Below are positions 25,429-34,074 of a stretch of 64,000 nt of DNA, in pieces. Position 1 is the first letter of the stretch, and every line of letters starts with the position of its first letter. The notes below the pieces were generated by a model. The model ran no database searches and was not told the origin of the DNA. It saw only the letters and a list, made by a program, of their open reading frames with translations. Source of the stretch: Nostoc cf. commune SO-36 (GTDB lineage Bacteria; Cyanobacteriota; Cyanobacteriia; Cyanobacteriales; Nostocaceae); assembly GCF_023734775.1 (NCBI RefSeq), contig NZ_AP025733.1:62001-126000 (forward strand), read 5' to 3'. Made by a program: the position numbers and the translations under genes.

Positions 25429-26202
25429 ATGTCCCAAGCAAAATTCATAAATAGAATTAATATTTCTACATTATTGCATGACGTATCAAACGCGGTTGTC
25501 AATGAATCAGTTGTTTTAAAGCAAATGATGGATGGAGAGTACGGGAGTACTTTACAAGAGATAAAAACAATTTTGATATCCTTATGGCAGACAAATAATC
25601 AAGTAATTCAGTTGATAGATAGGTATCAAAGTCATCAGTCAAGAGATAGAGTTATCGGGTTGAATCCATCCTTGATTAATGAATTTGATTTTGGCGACTT
25701 ACTGAATAATTTATATCAAGAGTATACGCCAAAAGTTATTAATCGGGGCTTAAGATTGCACTACGAGACTTGTACAGGATATCTGCATGGAACCAGGGTG
25801 AGAGGAGATGCGATACATCTTTATAGAATGTGTTCAAATCTACTTCAAAATGCCCTCTCATATACAGAGACAGGTGATATATTCTTGCGATTGTTAAACC
25901 AGGGTGATGACTTGGTAGTTTTAATTGAAGACACAGGCGTTGGTATTGAACCAGAGGATTTGGCAAATATTTTTCTACCTTTTTATCGTGGGACTATTTC
26001 TTCACCTGGTTCCGGGTTAGGATTGTATATTGCAATGATGGTAGCTTATTCTCATGGGCTGAAACTGTCAGTAGATTCTGTTGTCGGTAAGGGAACGATA
26101 TTTACAATAAAATTTCCCTATCAAGTAAACAATTCTTATGGAGTAGATGCTACAATCCCGAAAAAGTCGAGATTAACTCATGCGCTACCTGGACGACACT
26201 AA
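25429..26202 (+). CDS. Sensor-less histidine kinase
   Basis: Encodes 257 aa with TTAGGAG ahead of the ATG. There is no membrane segment and no input domain. It starts directly with a dimerisation helix whose likely phosphoacceptor is H17 in LLHDVSNAV. The HATPase domain covers ~105-235: N-box NLLQNA (137-142), G1 DTGVGI (168-173) and G2 GSGLGLY (194-200). All catalytic motifs are present. Lacking its own sensor, it probably receives the signal from another protein. The membrane protein encoded next, overlapping by 23 nt, is the obvious candidate. The cognate regulator is divergently encoded. Confidence 0.85.
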   Translation: MSQAKFINRINISTLLHDVSNAVVNESVVLKQMMDGEYGSTLQEIKTILISLWQTNNQVIQLIDRYQSHQSRDRVIGLNPSLINEFDFGDLLNNLYQEYTPKVINRGLRLHYETCTGYLHGTRVRGDAIHLYRMCSNLLQNALSYTETGDIFLRLLNQGDDLVVLIEDTGVGIEPEDLANIFLPFYRGTISSPGSGLGLYIAMMVAYSHGLKLSVDSVVGKGTIFTIKFPYQVNNSYGVDATIPKKSRLTHALPGRH

Positions 26203-26419
26203 GCTATGGGACAAGATAGAGTATGTAGTTGGATGTTTGATATTTGGTGGGCTGTTTATTGCTGCCGTTATCACATTCAGCACTGATATATTTGAAGCCA
26301 CATTTTACATATTTCTTGCAACAATAATTGCTCCTTTTGTGAAAATAAATCCAACATTAAGACGGTATCTCTTAATCAGTGGATTTATATTTGGATTAGT
26401 GATGGGGTATTTTAGTTGA
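26180..26419 (+). CDS. Small membrane protein coupled to the histidine kinase
   Basis: Encodes 79 aa with two or three hydrophobic helices (VGCLIFGGLFIAAVITF; FYIFLATIIAPFV; YLLISGFIFGLVMGYF). It overlaps the kinase gene by 23 nt in another frame, so translation is probably coupled. It may tether the soluble kinase to the membrane or act as its sensor. That role is inference from position only. Confidence 0.6.
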   Translation: MRYLDDTKLWDKIEYVVGCLIFGGLFIAAVITFSTDIFEATFYIFLATIIAPFVKINPTLRRYLLISGFIFGLVMGYFS

Positions 26420-26425
26420 ATATGC

Positions 26426-27241
26426 CTAATCTCCAAGATCGGGATTATCATCTTTATCAAAAGAAAATTCCTGATTTTTATCAGTTTGAATAGGAGGTTG
26501 AGCTTGTTGTTTTGTAATCCGTTGCTGATTAAAAGCAACTATTTTTTGTGCTTCTTCAGTTGAGAGGTTATTTGAGATAATTGTAAACTCATTAGTGTGG
26601 TCTTTATATGCAGCAAAAGCTTTTTGGTTGGATTGAGTTTTGCGGTTAATATTGATAAACTGTATACCTTCTTTAATCAGCAATTGAAGTCTATAAAGAA
26701 CGCCTTCATAAACGCGGCCTTCATTTTTAGTATCTTGACCTTTAGCAATGATAGTTTGAACAACGGCAGGAATCAGGGACTTTTTGCTAAAATCATCGCC
26801 TTGATGTTGTTTATTAACCTCTTGATTTGCTGGTGTGGAGGGAGTTAAATTAGCGTTTGGTTCCCCTTGACCCATCATTTGTTGGAGGAATATATGCTTT
26901 CTTTGGGTAATTAGATTTTCAACTCTAGAGAAATTATTAGGCTGCTCAGTCACAGCTTTTTCGGGTTGAGAAACACCAAACTTTTGAGAATATTCAGCGA
27001 GATATTGATTTTTAAGTTGTTGCCTATAATCTTCAATATTTTGAGTGCTTTTGGTCAAAATACCTCTGAGATTATCTTCAAGATTGTGACGTGATTGGGA
27101 ATCTAATTCAATGGGTGATTGCACTGTACTCTGTGGCACTCTCTCCATCATGAGAGCCAGTCGATAAGCCATCATATTATTCGAGATTCCACTCCCACGA
27201 TTAATGGAGGCGATAGTTTCTCTAACATCTGTGGATTGCAT
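26426..27241 (-). CDS. Hypothetical protein at the end of the conjugation operon
   Basis: Encodes 271 aa, soluble, Gln- and Asn-rich, mostly helical with low-complexity stretches and an acidic C-terminus (DKDDNPDLGD). No domain is recognised. Only 2 nt separate it from the DUF3854 gene in front, so it is the last cistron of the conjugation-associated operon. The region KAFAAYKDHTNEFTIISNN resembles small nucleic-acid-associated proteins but not enough to assign. It could be an accessory to the primase-like neighbour. Confidence 0.5.
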   Translation of the reverse strand: MQSTDVRETIASINRGSGISNNMMAYRLALMMERVPQSTVQSPIELDSQSRHNLEDNLRGILTKSTQNIEDYRQQLKNQYLAEYSQKFGVSQPEKAVTEQPNNFSRVENLITQRKHIFLQQMMGQGEPNANLTPSTPANQEVNKQHQGDDFSKKSLIPAVVQTIIAKGQDTKNEGRVYEGVLYRLQLLIKEGIQFININRKTQSNQKAFAAYKDHTNEFTIISNNLSTEEAQKIVAFNQQRITKQQAQPPIQTDKNQEFSFDKDDNPDLGD

Positions 27242-27243
27242 AA

Positions 27244-29868
27244 TTAAACTTCCAAGTTGTTCAATTGAGGTTCTGGATTGTGAGGTTCTTCCTGAGTTGG
27301 TTTCTGTGTTTCGGCATTTTGGGAAATCTTCGGGCTATAAAAATTATTAATGGATTGTTCGCGTAACAATTTTAAATACCCTGTGATTTTGCTAAGTGGT
27401 GGCAAAATAATATCAGTTTTCCCATAAAGAATAATCTCTTCTTTAGTTTGAATTAAAAATTTAAAATAAAGTTGTGACTGCTCACCTAAAGTTAGTTTAG
27501 CATTGGGGTCTTTTTGAAATCGCTCACGAAAACCTTCGTTACCTTGGTTTGCTCCAGATGTCCATCTGGTAGAAGTTTCCAGTAAGTTCCAAATTTCAGC
27601 TAATGCAGGATGAAGTGGCAAAGGGATATCACGAGTAGCATGAGCATTAGCAGCAGAATTAATTGTTGGGATTTGAAGTTTAGTTGCCATCAGCCTGAGT
27701 TTGTCAATTTCTAATGAGTTAATAGCCATAGAGTGAACTTGATGACTCATTTGTTCATCAGTACGGCTCAATTCTAGGTGTACAGCAACTCTTGTAGTTC
27801 CGTTATGTTCAGTTTTTAAAAGCTTGATATCACCACCATTTTCATCATTAGGAGTATAAGTAATGCGATAATTACCTAATTCTAAATCGTGAGAGTTAAA
27901 GGCTTCTAGGGTACTTGTAAGTATTTTTAAGACTTCTAAAGATTTAAAACTTTCAAGTATTTTATGAGTGCCATCAGGAGAAAGGGAGCTTAGACTGTTA
28001 GCAATTTTCCTGGGGTCTTCACCCTCGGAGGGTAGCTCTTTACCTTGCTTTAAGGTATTTGCAACCGTTAAAAACTCCTGGCGTTCTATAGGCAAAAACT
28101 TATCTAAAGGTTTTTGAGTAATATTAATATGATATTGTGAGGCTTCAAACTCCATAATTGGATTATCTAAGTTTGTCGCTTGACGACGATGAATACTATA
28201 AGTAGATTTATTCTTTTTAATAAGAAAAGCATCGGCACGATAAACTATAGAGCCATCATCTTGTTGAACGCCATAGTTCTTGATAAGCTCTCTAGCAGCA
28301 AAAGCAATGTCTTGATTTTGTTTAGCTTCTAAAAACCTTCGAGGGATTGTTTGTTTATAAACTGTTACCTGTTTGATATTGACCCAACTGTTAGCAGTAG
28401 GTATGCTGCTAGATTCAAAAGAATCCTTGTTAACACTAGAGGGTTTTTCAACAAAAGTTTTGTTATCCTCTATGGTGTCAGAAATAATTTCGGATTGGCG
28501 ACGACGGCGTTTCAATACGTCTAATTCATCTAATTCATCGATTGATTCCGTGTTTTGTGAGTTCTGAGTGCTGAAGGGTTCTGAAGGCGGACTAACTTGA
28601 GATTGAGGGGCTTCGGGAATAATTACTTGATTATCTATTTGAGAACTAGTTTGTGATTGAGAAACAGTTTTACCCTCTGGCTGCTGTGTTGACAATACAT
28701 GTTTTATTCCTAGTGATTTGATAGCAGCATACAAAGGGTGAGTAGGGGATAAAAGAGGTAGGGGAGATAGGGGATGTAAGGCAGATAGAGGAGGCAGGCG
28801 AGTTAGAGAGGCTTCGGTGGGAGTTGTAGTAGGTGTAGTAGGTGTGAGGAGAATCTCACTTCCCACACTTTTAAGCTTTAACTCCTGGCCATTTTTGAGA
28901 AAAATACTTTGCTTTCTATCAGGTAAAGGGTTATTTTGCTGCCAATCTTCAAAAGAAACCGCCAAGGCTTTGAGCTTTTCATAAGCAGCAGCCCCAAGCG
29001 CTGCAATCAAATCGTCAACACCTTTTTCTGGCCCGGGTAAAGTGATGACAATGACTTTAGCCCCATGATTGACCAAAAGTTGACTAGTTTTAATCAAAGC
29101 TTTGCCGACGTTGACTTGAGTTTTACTTTTGGAATCATGGTCAAAGCAGATTCTCATTTCTCTGTCTGGAGTCGCAAACATCGCAATTTCTGAGCGTAAT
29201 TTGCTCTCAATTGGATTACCTTGGTCATCTTTGGAGCGATATGCAGCATTAACCCCTGGCAAGCCGATGGCAGCATCTCCTTGAGTTAAAATACTAGCTG
29301 CTTTCTTAGCCCCTTCAGCAATGGTTACTGGTATATTGTGTTTCCATACAGAAAACCAGAAACCTGATTGGCGATCGCTTAGGCTTGGATTAACGCCAGC
29401 TTTGAAGTAAATCAGTTCAGCAATTTCTTTTGGTACTTCTAATAAGAAGATACTAAGTTCAACTTTGTAGGGATGTTCATATTTGATAAATTTCCCAGGT
29501 TTTTGAGGATCTGGTCTAGGAGAATCAGGCTTGTAACAGCCCCAAAGTTTCTCTTTTGGTTTATCCCCAGGTTGTAAATCACAGAAAGTGCGGGGGTCAA
29601 CTCCAGCATCACACCACCAACCATCAGTAGAATCAAGATATGCGTAAAGTTGGAGAGTTTTATCACCTAAGCGACCAGCATTTTTACGCTCAATCTGGTC
29701 ACTATACATTAAGTATTCCCAAGATTCATGGGATTGCTCTATGGAATCATAATATAAAGACTTAAAATTGGCAGAGGCAATAATCGGATGAATGGCGCTA
29801 TCAACTACCAGTTCATGCCAGTGTTTAGGCTCGATATGATTTGGGCGTAAATTAACGAATTCATCCAT
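27244..29868 (-). CDS. DUF3854 primase-like protein without helicase domain
   Basis: Encodes 874 aa. The first ~300 residues match the N-terminus of the replication protein at 12407: HELVVDSAIHP against HELLAGSAIHP, IERKNAGRL against IPRKNAGRV, Toprim-like IAEGAKKAAS (~185), ICFDHDSKSKTQ and GPEKGVDDLI. A Pro/Ser/Thr-rich linker (~345-470) follows, part of it encoded by a G/C-skewed repeat. A different C-terminal half has no P-loop. It may prime the transferred strand in the recipient, since it sits in the conjugation operon, whereas the paralogue serves vegetative replication. That division of labour is inferred. Confidence 0.7.
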   Translation of the reverse strand: MDEFVNLRPNHIEPKHWHELVVDSAIHPIIASANFKSLYYDSIEQSHESWEYLMYSDQIERKNAGRLGDKTLQLYAYLDSTDGWWCDAGVDPRTFCDLQPGDKPKEKLWGCYKPDSPRPDPQKPGKFIKYEHPYKVELSIFLLEVPKEIAELIYFKAGVNPSLSDRQSGFWFSVWKHNIPVTIAEGAKKAASILTQGDAAIGLPGVNAAYRSKDDQGNPIESKLRSEIAMFATPDREMRICFDHDSKSKTQVNVGKALIKTSQLLVNHGAKVIVITLPGPEKGVDDLIAALGAAAYEKLKALAVSFEDWQQNNPLPDRKQSIFLKNGQELKLKSVGSEILLTPTTPTTTPTEASLTRLPPLSALHPLSPLPLLSPTHPLYAAIKSLGIKHVLSTQQPEGKTVSQSQTSSQIDNQVIIPEAPQSQVSPPSEPFSTQNSQNTESIDELDELDVLKRRRRQSEIISDTIEDNKTFVEKPSSVNKDSFESSSIPTANSWVNIKQVTVYKQTIPRRFLEAKQNQDIAFAARELIKNYGVQQDDGSIVYRADAFLIKKNKSTYSIHRRQATNLDNPIMEFEASQYHINITQKPLDKFLPIERQEFLTVANTLKQGKELPSEGEDPRKIANSLSSLSPDGTHKILESFKSLEVLKILTSTLEAFNSHDLELGNYRITYTPNDENGGDIKLLKTEHNGTTRVAVHLELSRTDEQMSHQVHSMAINSLEIDKLRLMATKLQIPTINSAANAHATRDIPLPLHPALAEIWNLLETSTRWTSGANQGNEGFRERFQKDPNAKLTLGEQSQLYFKFLIQTKEEIILYGKTDIILPPLSKITGYLKLLREQSINNFYSPKISQNAETQKPTQEEPHNPEPQLNNLEV

Positions 29869-29869
29869 A

Positions 29870-30280
29870 TTAAAACTCTATTTCGGAGCGAGAATTACCA
29901 TAACTTAAAGAATTGTTTGTCCTGGAGTCGGTTATAGATGTATTCGTTGATAATGATTCTGTAGAAGCTGGCGAATGCTGAGGAGCGTTTGTATTTGCTA
30001 AAGATTGTTCGACAATTTTTTCAACTTCTTTAGCTTCTTCTGCGTCTACTGTTACAAAGTTATTAGTTTTCGGATCAACTTTTGTCCAAGAATAACCTCC
30101 ACCTCCATCAAGTTTAAGAGCATAAGTATCTTTTCCTAGTTCAATTCTTGCTCTTTTATTCCACTGTTCTACAGTGTCGGCGCAAACATATTTTATTAAA
30201 GGTGCTATGACATTTCTGGCAAAATAATCGCTGCTTTTAGCATAATTAGAAACCAGTTGCAAATGCCGTTCGTCAAACAT
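29870..30280 (-). CDS. Hypothetical protein in conjugation operon
   Basis: Encodes 136 aa. An N-terminal ~90-residue globular part (FARNVIAPLIKYVCADTVEQW, ALKLDGGGGYSWTKVD) is followed by a Ser/Thr/Asn-rich tail. No known domain. It starts with ATG after a TGAGGTGAAA stretch, and its stop is 1 nt before the DUF3854 start. Probably an accessory of the transfer or priming proteins around it. Confidence 0.5.
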   Translation of the reverse strand: MFDERHLQLVSNYAKSSDYFARNVIAPLIKYVCADTVEQWNKRARIELGKDTYALKLDGGGGYSWTKVDPKTNNFVTVDAEEAKEVEKIVEQSLANTNAPQHSPASTESLSTNTSITDSRTNNSLSYGNSRSEIEF

Positions 30281-30305
30281 ATTTCACCTCAGTTCCCATG
30301 TTGTT

Positions 30306-30827
30306 TTATTGAAGGATGCAGTTCTTGCTGGAGTCAGAATGGGCGTTTAGTCCATTCTGACTTCTGACTTCTACCTCCTGCCTCATGCCTGATTTGATAA
30401 TATTTATTAAAGATTTTTGTAAAACGTCATACTGCTGTGGTTTAGCACCGAGACAATTTAAGTCAATTACTTCCCCTGATGGCATCACGCGATTAAAGAT
30501 AAGATGGAATTCTAAAAAGTCTTGATGAAATTTGAGAAAAGTGACATATTGCAAATCATCCCAGCCGATACCTTGGATATATTCAGTGAGAATTTGTTCA
30601 GAAACATCTGAGGATAGAGTAATTGGGAAACTTTTCAAAGTAATATGAACATAAATTCCGACCTTTTTCAATCTTGGTCTTTGCTTACTAAAAACTTGAT
30701 AACTATTAATTATCCAAGCGGGAGCATGAATGTTAACAAGATGACCGGAGTGAATGGTCAATGTCTGCATGAATTGGTTAATTATCTCAAAATCAGAAAG
30801 AGCATATTCTTTAATCATCATTCTCAT
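30306..30827 (-). CDS. Degenerate HUH relaxase-like protein
   Basis: Encodes 173 aa. The stretch VHITLKSFP...LTEYIQGIGWDDLQYV, then KFHQDFLEFHLIFNRV and GEV, follows the relaxase/mobilisation domain pattern (HI.LS...G...Y....H.D....H.H...NRV). H101, D103, H108 and N112 match, but the first His of the HxH pair is E106. The N-terminal catalytic-tyrosine region is short and not obvious. It lies between VirD4 and the DUF3854 gene, where a relaxase is expected. It may be a divergent active enzyme, since some MOBP relaxases use Glu/Asn ligands, or an auxiliary oriT-binding protein. Its start codon lies within a 22-bp tandem repeat. Confidence 0.5.
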   Translation of the reverse strand: MRMMIKEYALSDFEIINQFMQTLTIHSGHLVNIHAPAWIINSYQVFSKQRPRLKKVGIYVHITLKSFPITLSSDVSEQILTEYIQGIGWDDLQYVTFLKFHQDFLEFHLIFNRVMPSGEVIDLNCLGAKPQQYDVLQKSLINIIKSGMRQEVEVRSQNGLNAHSDSSKNCILQ

Positions 30828-30907
30828 TGCTTACTATCCTTATTCTCATTGCTTACTATCCTTATTCTCATTGCTTACTATCCTTATTCTCATTGCTTAC
30901 TATCCTT
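30820..30907 (-). repeat. Four exact tandem copies of a 22-bp start/stop module
   Basis: Four identical 22-bp units occupy 30820-30907. On the coding strand each carries AAGGA, nine bases, then ATGA, which is a ribosome binding site, a start and an overlapping stop. The VirD4 gene ends at the TGA of the second unit, and the relaxase-like gene starts at the ATG of the fourth. Because 22 is not a multiple of three, each unit presents a different frame. Confidence 0.9.
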
Positions 30908-32694
30908 GGAATTGGGATCTGAGTATCTTTGTCTAGAATTGATTTAATTTCTCCAACACTTAAAACTTTATTGTTAGGATTGTTGTCTTGTTTGACAGGT
31001 AAAGGGAAACGTTTATTGACATCATCCACTCTCAAATCTAAGTCGTGCTGAGTCGGATATCTTTGGGTACTTCTGCGAGCTAATCTACTGACAACTGGCT
31101 TCCATTTTTTTTCGTTGTATCTGTCGATATCGCGGAGAGATTGAGGAATATTGATGCTTTTTAACTGAGGAACAGACCCCTCTTTTGTATTGGAGTATGC
31201 AGGATTGATAAAAACACACTTTCCGGCTGGGAGCTTCAAAAACTGGGCGGACTCAAAGAGCTTTTTAGTTTTTTCTTGATCGCTAATGGTATTATTGCTC
31301 TTTCCACCACCAGTAGAACGGCTTTTGTGTTTGTACCTAATTTCTTCATCTCCCAGAAAGGAAGAAAACAGTTGTGCTGATTCGTTCTCCCCTGGGTTAA
31401 AAATAAATTTTGTACTACAAGCACCAAGGATAGTCTTAGCAACTTCGCGTCCATAATTCTTCTCAAGTTGCCCCATGTTCTGCCAGCCGAGGATGCCGCA
31501 AAAACCCTCACTTCGGGATTCATTAAGCCATCTGAATAAATCGGGCAGATACAAGGAAGGCAATTCATCCAATGCAACTATCAAAGGGTCTTGCCTTTTT
31601 TTTGCTATATTTCGGGCGATGGTCATGTGGAGAACGCTAGTCATCAAGGGTGCAACAGCATCGCGGCGCTCTCTGTCTAAACCAAAGATAATCATTTGTT
31701 TACCCTTGATTGAGAGTGGTAAAGTCGTTTTACCAATAAAGCAACCGAGTGTGTTCTTAGCCATGAAGCGGGTAAACATGATACTAGCTGTGGCAACAAT
31801 CCCGGCAACAGTTTTCTCACTTGCGGCGGAACTGAACAACTGACCAAAGGCAATCTTGACCCAAGGGTTGAGATTAGCAGACATTAACCGCGCAATCATC
31901 TGCTCACTAGACAAGATGGCAGCACTGGTCATGACATCAGCTCTATCTCCAAACTCTTTGGTTAACATCAATACAGCTTGGGTTAACTGATCCCCAGACG
32001 GGCCGAAAAATCCATCTTCATTAGAATTATTTAGAATGCGGAAGTTTTTATTGATGACCGTCGCAATCTGCCGAGCGTTTTCAGCGTCAGAAGAATCTCT
32101 TAAAAAATCTAGAGGATTACAAACTTCTGATTCGGGAAAACCAGGGGCAAAAATATGAACATCGTAGCCAAGAACTTTAGCATAAGCAGCGATTTTCGCC
32201 TGAGATGGGTACTTAAAGTCATATAGTAAAATAGGAAAACCTTGGTCAATTGCGGAAAATAACATGGGGTTAATGGCACTAAAAGTTTTCCCACTTCCGG
32301 GTGCGCCAATAGCAGCAGTTCCCCTTTGCACTTCTGGTACATAAATCGGCACACCTCCATTACCACTTTGTTTTTTTGTACCTTTGAATTGATGTTTGCC
32401 AATATACAAAGCCACACTATCACACCGAGGAGATTGTATCTGTTGCAAGGCTTTTTTCTTAGCTGTATTATTCTCCTTTCTTCCTCCCCAATAGCTAGTA
32501 GCAATCTTCTTTTTATTACTGCCATCGCCAAAAAATACTCTCATTAAAATGTAAGCACCCAACATACTTATAATTGCTAATCCACTGGGTGTAAATAAAT
32601 GATGAGTGTACTTGCCAATGTTGCTATGTGGATTTTGTAACTGTTCAAAATGAAATGGTTGGTTGTTTGTAGAAGTAGTCAAATTATTGCTCAT
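30868..32694 (-). CDS. virD4: VirD4/TraD-type coupling protein
   Basis: Encodes 608 aa from the ATG at 32694. The frame is open 20 codons upstream, but that part is encoded by a G/A repeat and looks non-coding. One or two membrane segments lie near the N-terminus (GLAIISMLGAYILMRVFF). The RecA-like domain has Walker A GAPGSGKT at 130-137 and Walker B IVALDELPSL near residue 380, plus the family motif GFCGILGWQNMGQLEKNYG. It is the ATPase that delivers the relaxase-bound DNA strand to the secretion channel. It is the tenth T4SS-related gene of the operon and ends inside the 22-bp repeats. Confidence 0.9.
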   Translation of the reverse strand: MSNNLTTSTNNQPFHFEQLQNPHSNIGKYTHHLFTPSGLAIISMLGAYILMRVFFGDGSNKKKIATSYWGGRKENNTAKKKALQQIQSPRCDSVALYIGKHQFKGTKKQSGNGGVPIYVPEVQRGTAAIGAPGSGKTFSAINPMLFSAIDQGFPILLYDFKYPSQAKIAAYAKVLGYDVHIFAPGFPESEVCNPLDFLRDSSDAENARQIATVINKNFRILNNSNEDGFFGPSGDQLTQAVLMLTKEFGDRADVMTSAAILSSEQMIARLMSANLNPWVKIAFGQLFSSAASEKTVAGIVATASIMFTRFMAKNTLGCFIGKTTLPLSIKGKQMIIFGLDRERRDAVAPLMTSVLHMTIARNIAKKRQDPLIVALDELPSLYLPDLFRWLNESRSEGFCGILGWQNMGQLEKNYGREVAKTILGACSTKFIFNPGENESAQLFSSFLGDEEIRYKHKSRSTGGGKSNNTISDQEKTKKLFESAQFLKLPAGKCVFINPAYSNTKEGSVPQLKSINIPQSLRDIDRYNEKKWKPVVSRLARRSTQRYPTQHDLDLRVDDVNKRFPLPVKQDNNPNNKVLSVGEIKSILDKDTQIPIPRIVSNENKDSKQ

Positions 32695-32859
32695 TACATG
32701 AAGAAGAAGGGGAATGGGGAATGGGGAATAGCACGCTTGTAAGCGTAAAACCATTGTGACGGGCAGGATGTAGGGAAAGAGTTAGATTTGTAAGTATTCT
32801 TAATTGGTTTTTAGTTTTTCCTTTACCCTTTACCCTTTCTCCCTTTTTGGTAAGAATAG
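32695..32859. repeat. Low-complexity G-rich and C-rich repeats between operon genes
   Basis: Two short runs occur here: GGGGAAT heptamers near 32708-32728, and CCCTTTA heptamers near 32822-32842. They are complementary in style and could fold together. They belong to the same kind of heptanucleotide repeats seen elsewhere in the window and fill the gap between VirD4 and the exported protein gene. Confidence 0.5.
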
Positions 32860-34074
32860 TTAATTAGGAACAGTAGAAGGACTACCAAAAATAATTGGGT
32901 CTTTTTCATGGTAAGTAATGAATGGTACTGGCCCGATAAAATAGGGGGTACAAGTGCGACCAACAAAGGGAATATTCTTGCAGAAACGGAAAAACATAGC
33001 AGTGTTAACGGAACCGCTTGATTCATCTATATCCCAAACAACTTGTTTAAATGATTTACCAAAGGGATGACGACCAGTTGGCTCAAGACCACCATTAGCT
33101 ACAGCTAAAATTCCATAGCCACCTTTAACTTTCTGGACTTTACCCGAAATCCATTGCGTTCCAGTGGTCTGACCAAGACCTGAAGCTTCAAAGTGGACGC
33201 AATTATTTTGATTGCAAGGGACATTAAAACCTTCTTGATAACTGCCAGAAATGCTGCGAATCCGGTTAGCTTCTATATCTCCCAAAGGCAAATCTACTTG
33301 CCCAACAAAAGACAAATCCGGCTCTGGTACAGTAGGAAAATTATTCCAAGATAAATCCTTCAATCCGGGAATGTCTGAAATGAGAGTATCTTGCCAATTA
33401 GCAAATTCATCAAATGATGAGTTTTCAATTCCCGGAATCGATGTCAGCTTGTATTTAGATAAATCAATTTCACTGCCGAGAGGGATATTGTCTAAGTTGT
33501 AATAATTAGCGGCATTCCCAATTCTTTGATTAGTGCTGATACCCATTTGGCGAAAAAAGTCAGCTATTGGTGCTACATTCCTGGCTGATTGATTAGCTAA
33601 TTCAGGTATAGCTTTGACTAAATCGCTAAGGGTTTGAGTTTTGATGACTCCAAAATCGTCAAGCTTTAAACCATCTAAATCAATAGCTAATGCCTGAGAT
33701 ATCGCCCTTAGAGTAAGCTTTTCAATATTCAGATTGGCATCTTCAAAATCTCCAAGCTCCATAAAATCGCCAATACTTTGTCCAGCTTGCCAAGTTCTAA
33801 TCTGATTCCCTCTCAAGGATGGGTAAGTCACATTACCAGATTCAGATACAATCATGTCTTGAAACTTCATTTTTGACCAGTCTGGAATCAAGCCATTGTT
33901 GCTACTGACAAATGGGATTTGTGCTGAGGCTTTGGGCAGTAGGAATCCAATTACCTGATTCATAATTCCATACTTCCAAAAACTGTGAATGAACAATCCT
34001 CCGAGCAATCCAAATAATATTAAATAGCGAACCATATCAAAAGTAATTTTGGGCGAACGCTTTGATGATTTCAT
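32860..34074 (-). CDS. Exported T4SS-associated protein, unknown family
   Basis: Encodes 404 aa. A basic start and a hydrophobic helix (YLILFGLLGGLFIHSF) end at a KASAQ signal-peptidase-like site. The long soluble part is rich in Asp/Asn/Ser and contains leucine-rich-like turns (LTLRAISQALAIDLDGLKLDDFG). The C-terminal ~130 residues have paired cysteines (PCNQNNC, FCKNIPFVGRTC) that suggest disulphides outside the cytoplasm. It overlaps the VirB9-like gene by 4 nt and precedes VirD4. I infer a periplasmic or outer-membrane component specific to cyanobacterial conjugation systems. Confidence 0.6.
   Translation of the reverse strand: MKSSKRSPKITFDMVRYLILFGLLGGLFIHSFWKYGIMNQVIGFLLPKASAQIPFVSSNNGLIPDWSKMKFQDMIVSESGNVTYPSLRGNQIRTWQAGQSIGDFMELGDFEDANLNIEKLTLRAISQALAIDLDGLKLDDFGVIKTQTLSDLVKAIPELANQSARNVAPIADFFRQMGISTNQRIGNAANYYNLDNIPLGSEIDLSKYKLTSIPGIENSSFDEFANWQDTLISDIPGLKDLSWNNFPTVPEPDLSFVGQVDLPLGDIEANRIRSISGSYQEGFNVPCNQNNCVHFEASGLGQTTGTQWISGKVQKVKGGYGILAVANGGLEPTGRHPFGKSFKQVVWDIDESSGSVNTAMFFRFCKNIPFVGRTCTPYFIGPVPFITYHEKDPIIFGSPSTVPN

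Noticed and set aside
30820-30907. CRISPR or attachment-site interpretation of the 22-bp repeats
   Set aside because: Units are contiguous with no spacers and carry start/stop signals of flanking genes, so a translational-coupling repeat explains them better.
32823-33026. 67-codon ORF overlapping the exported protein gene
   Set aside because: Out-of-frame shadow within the 3' end of the gene at 32860-34074; no independent support.
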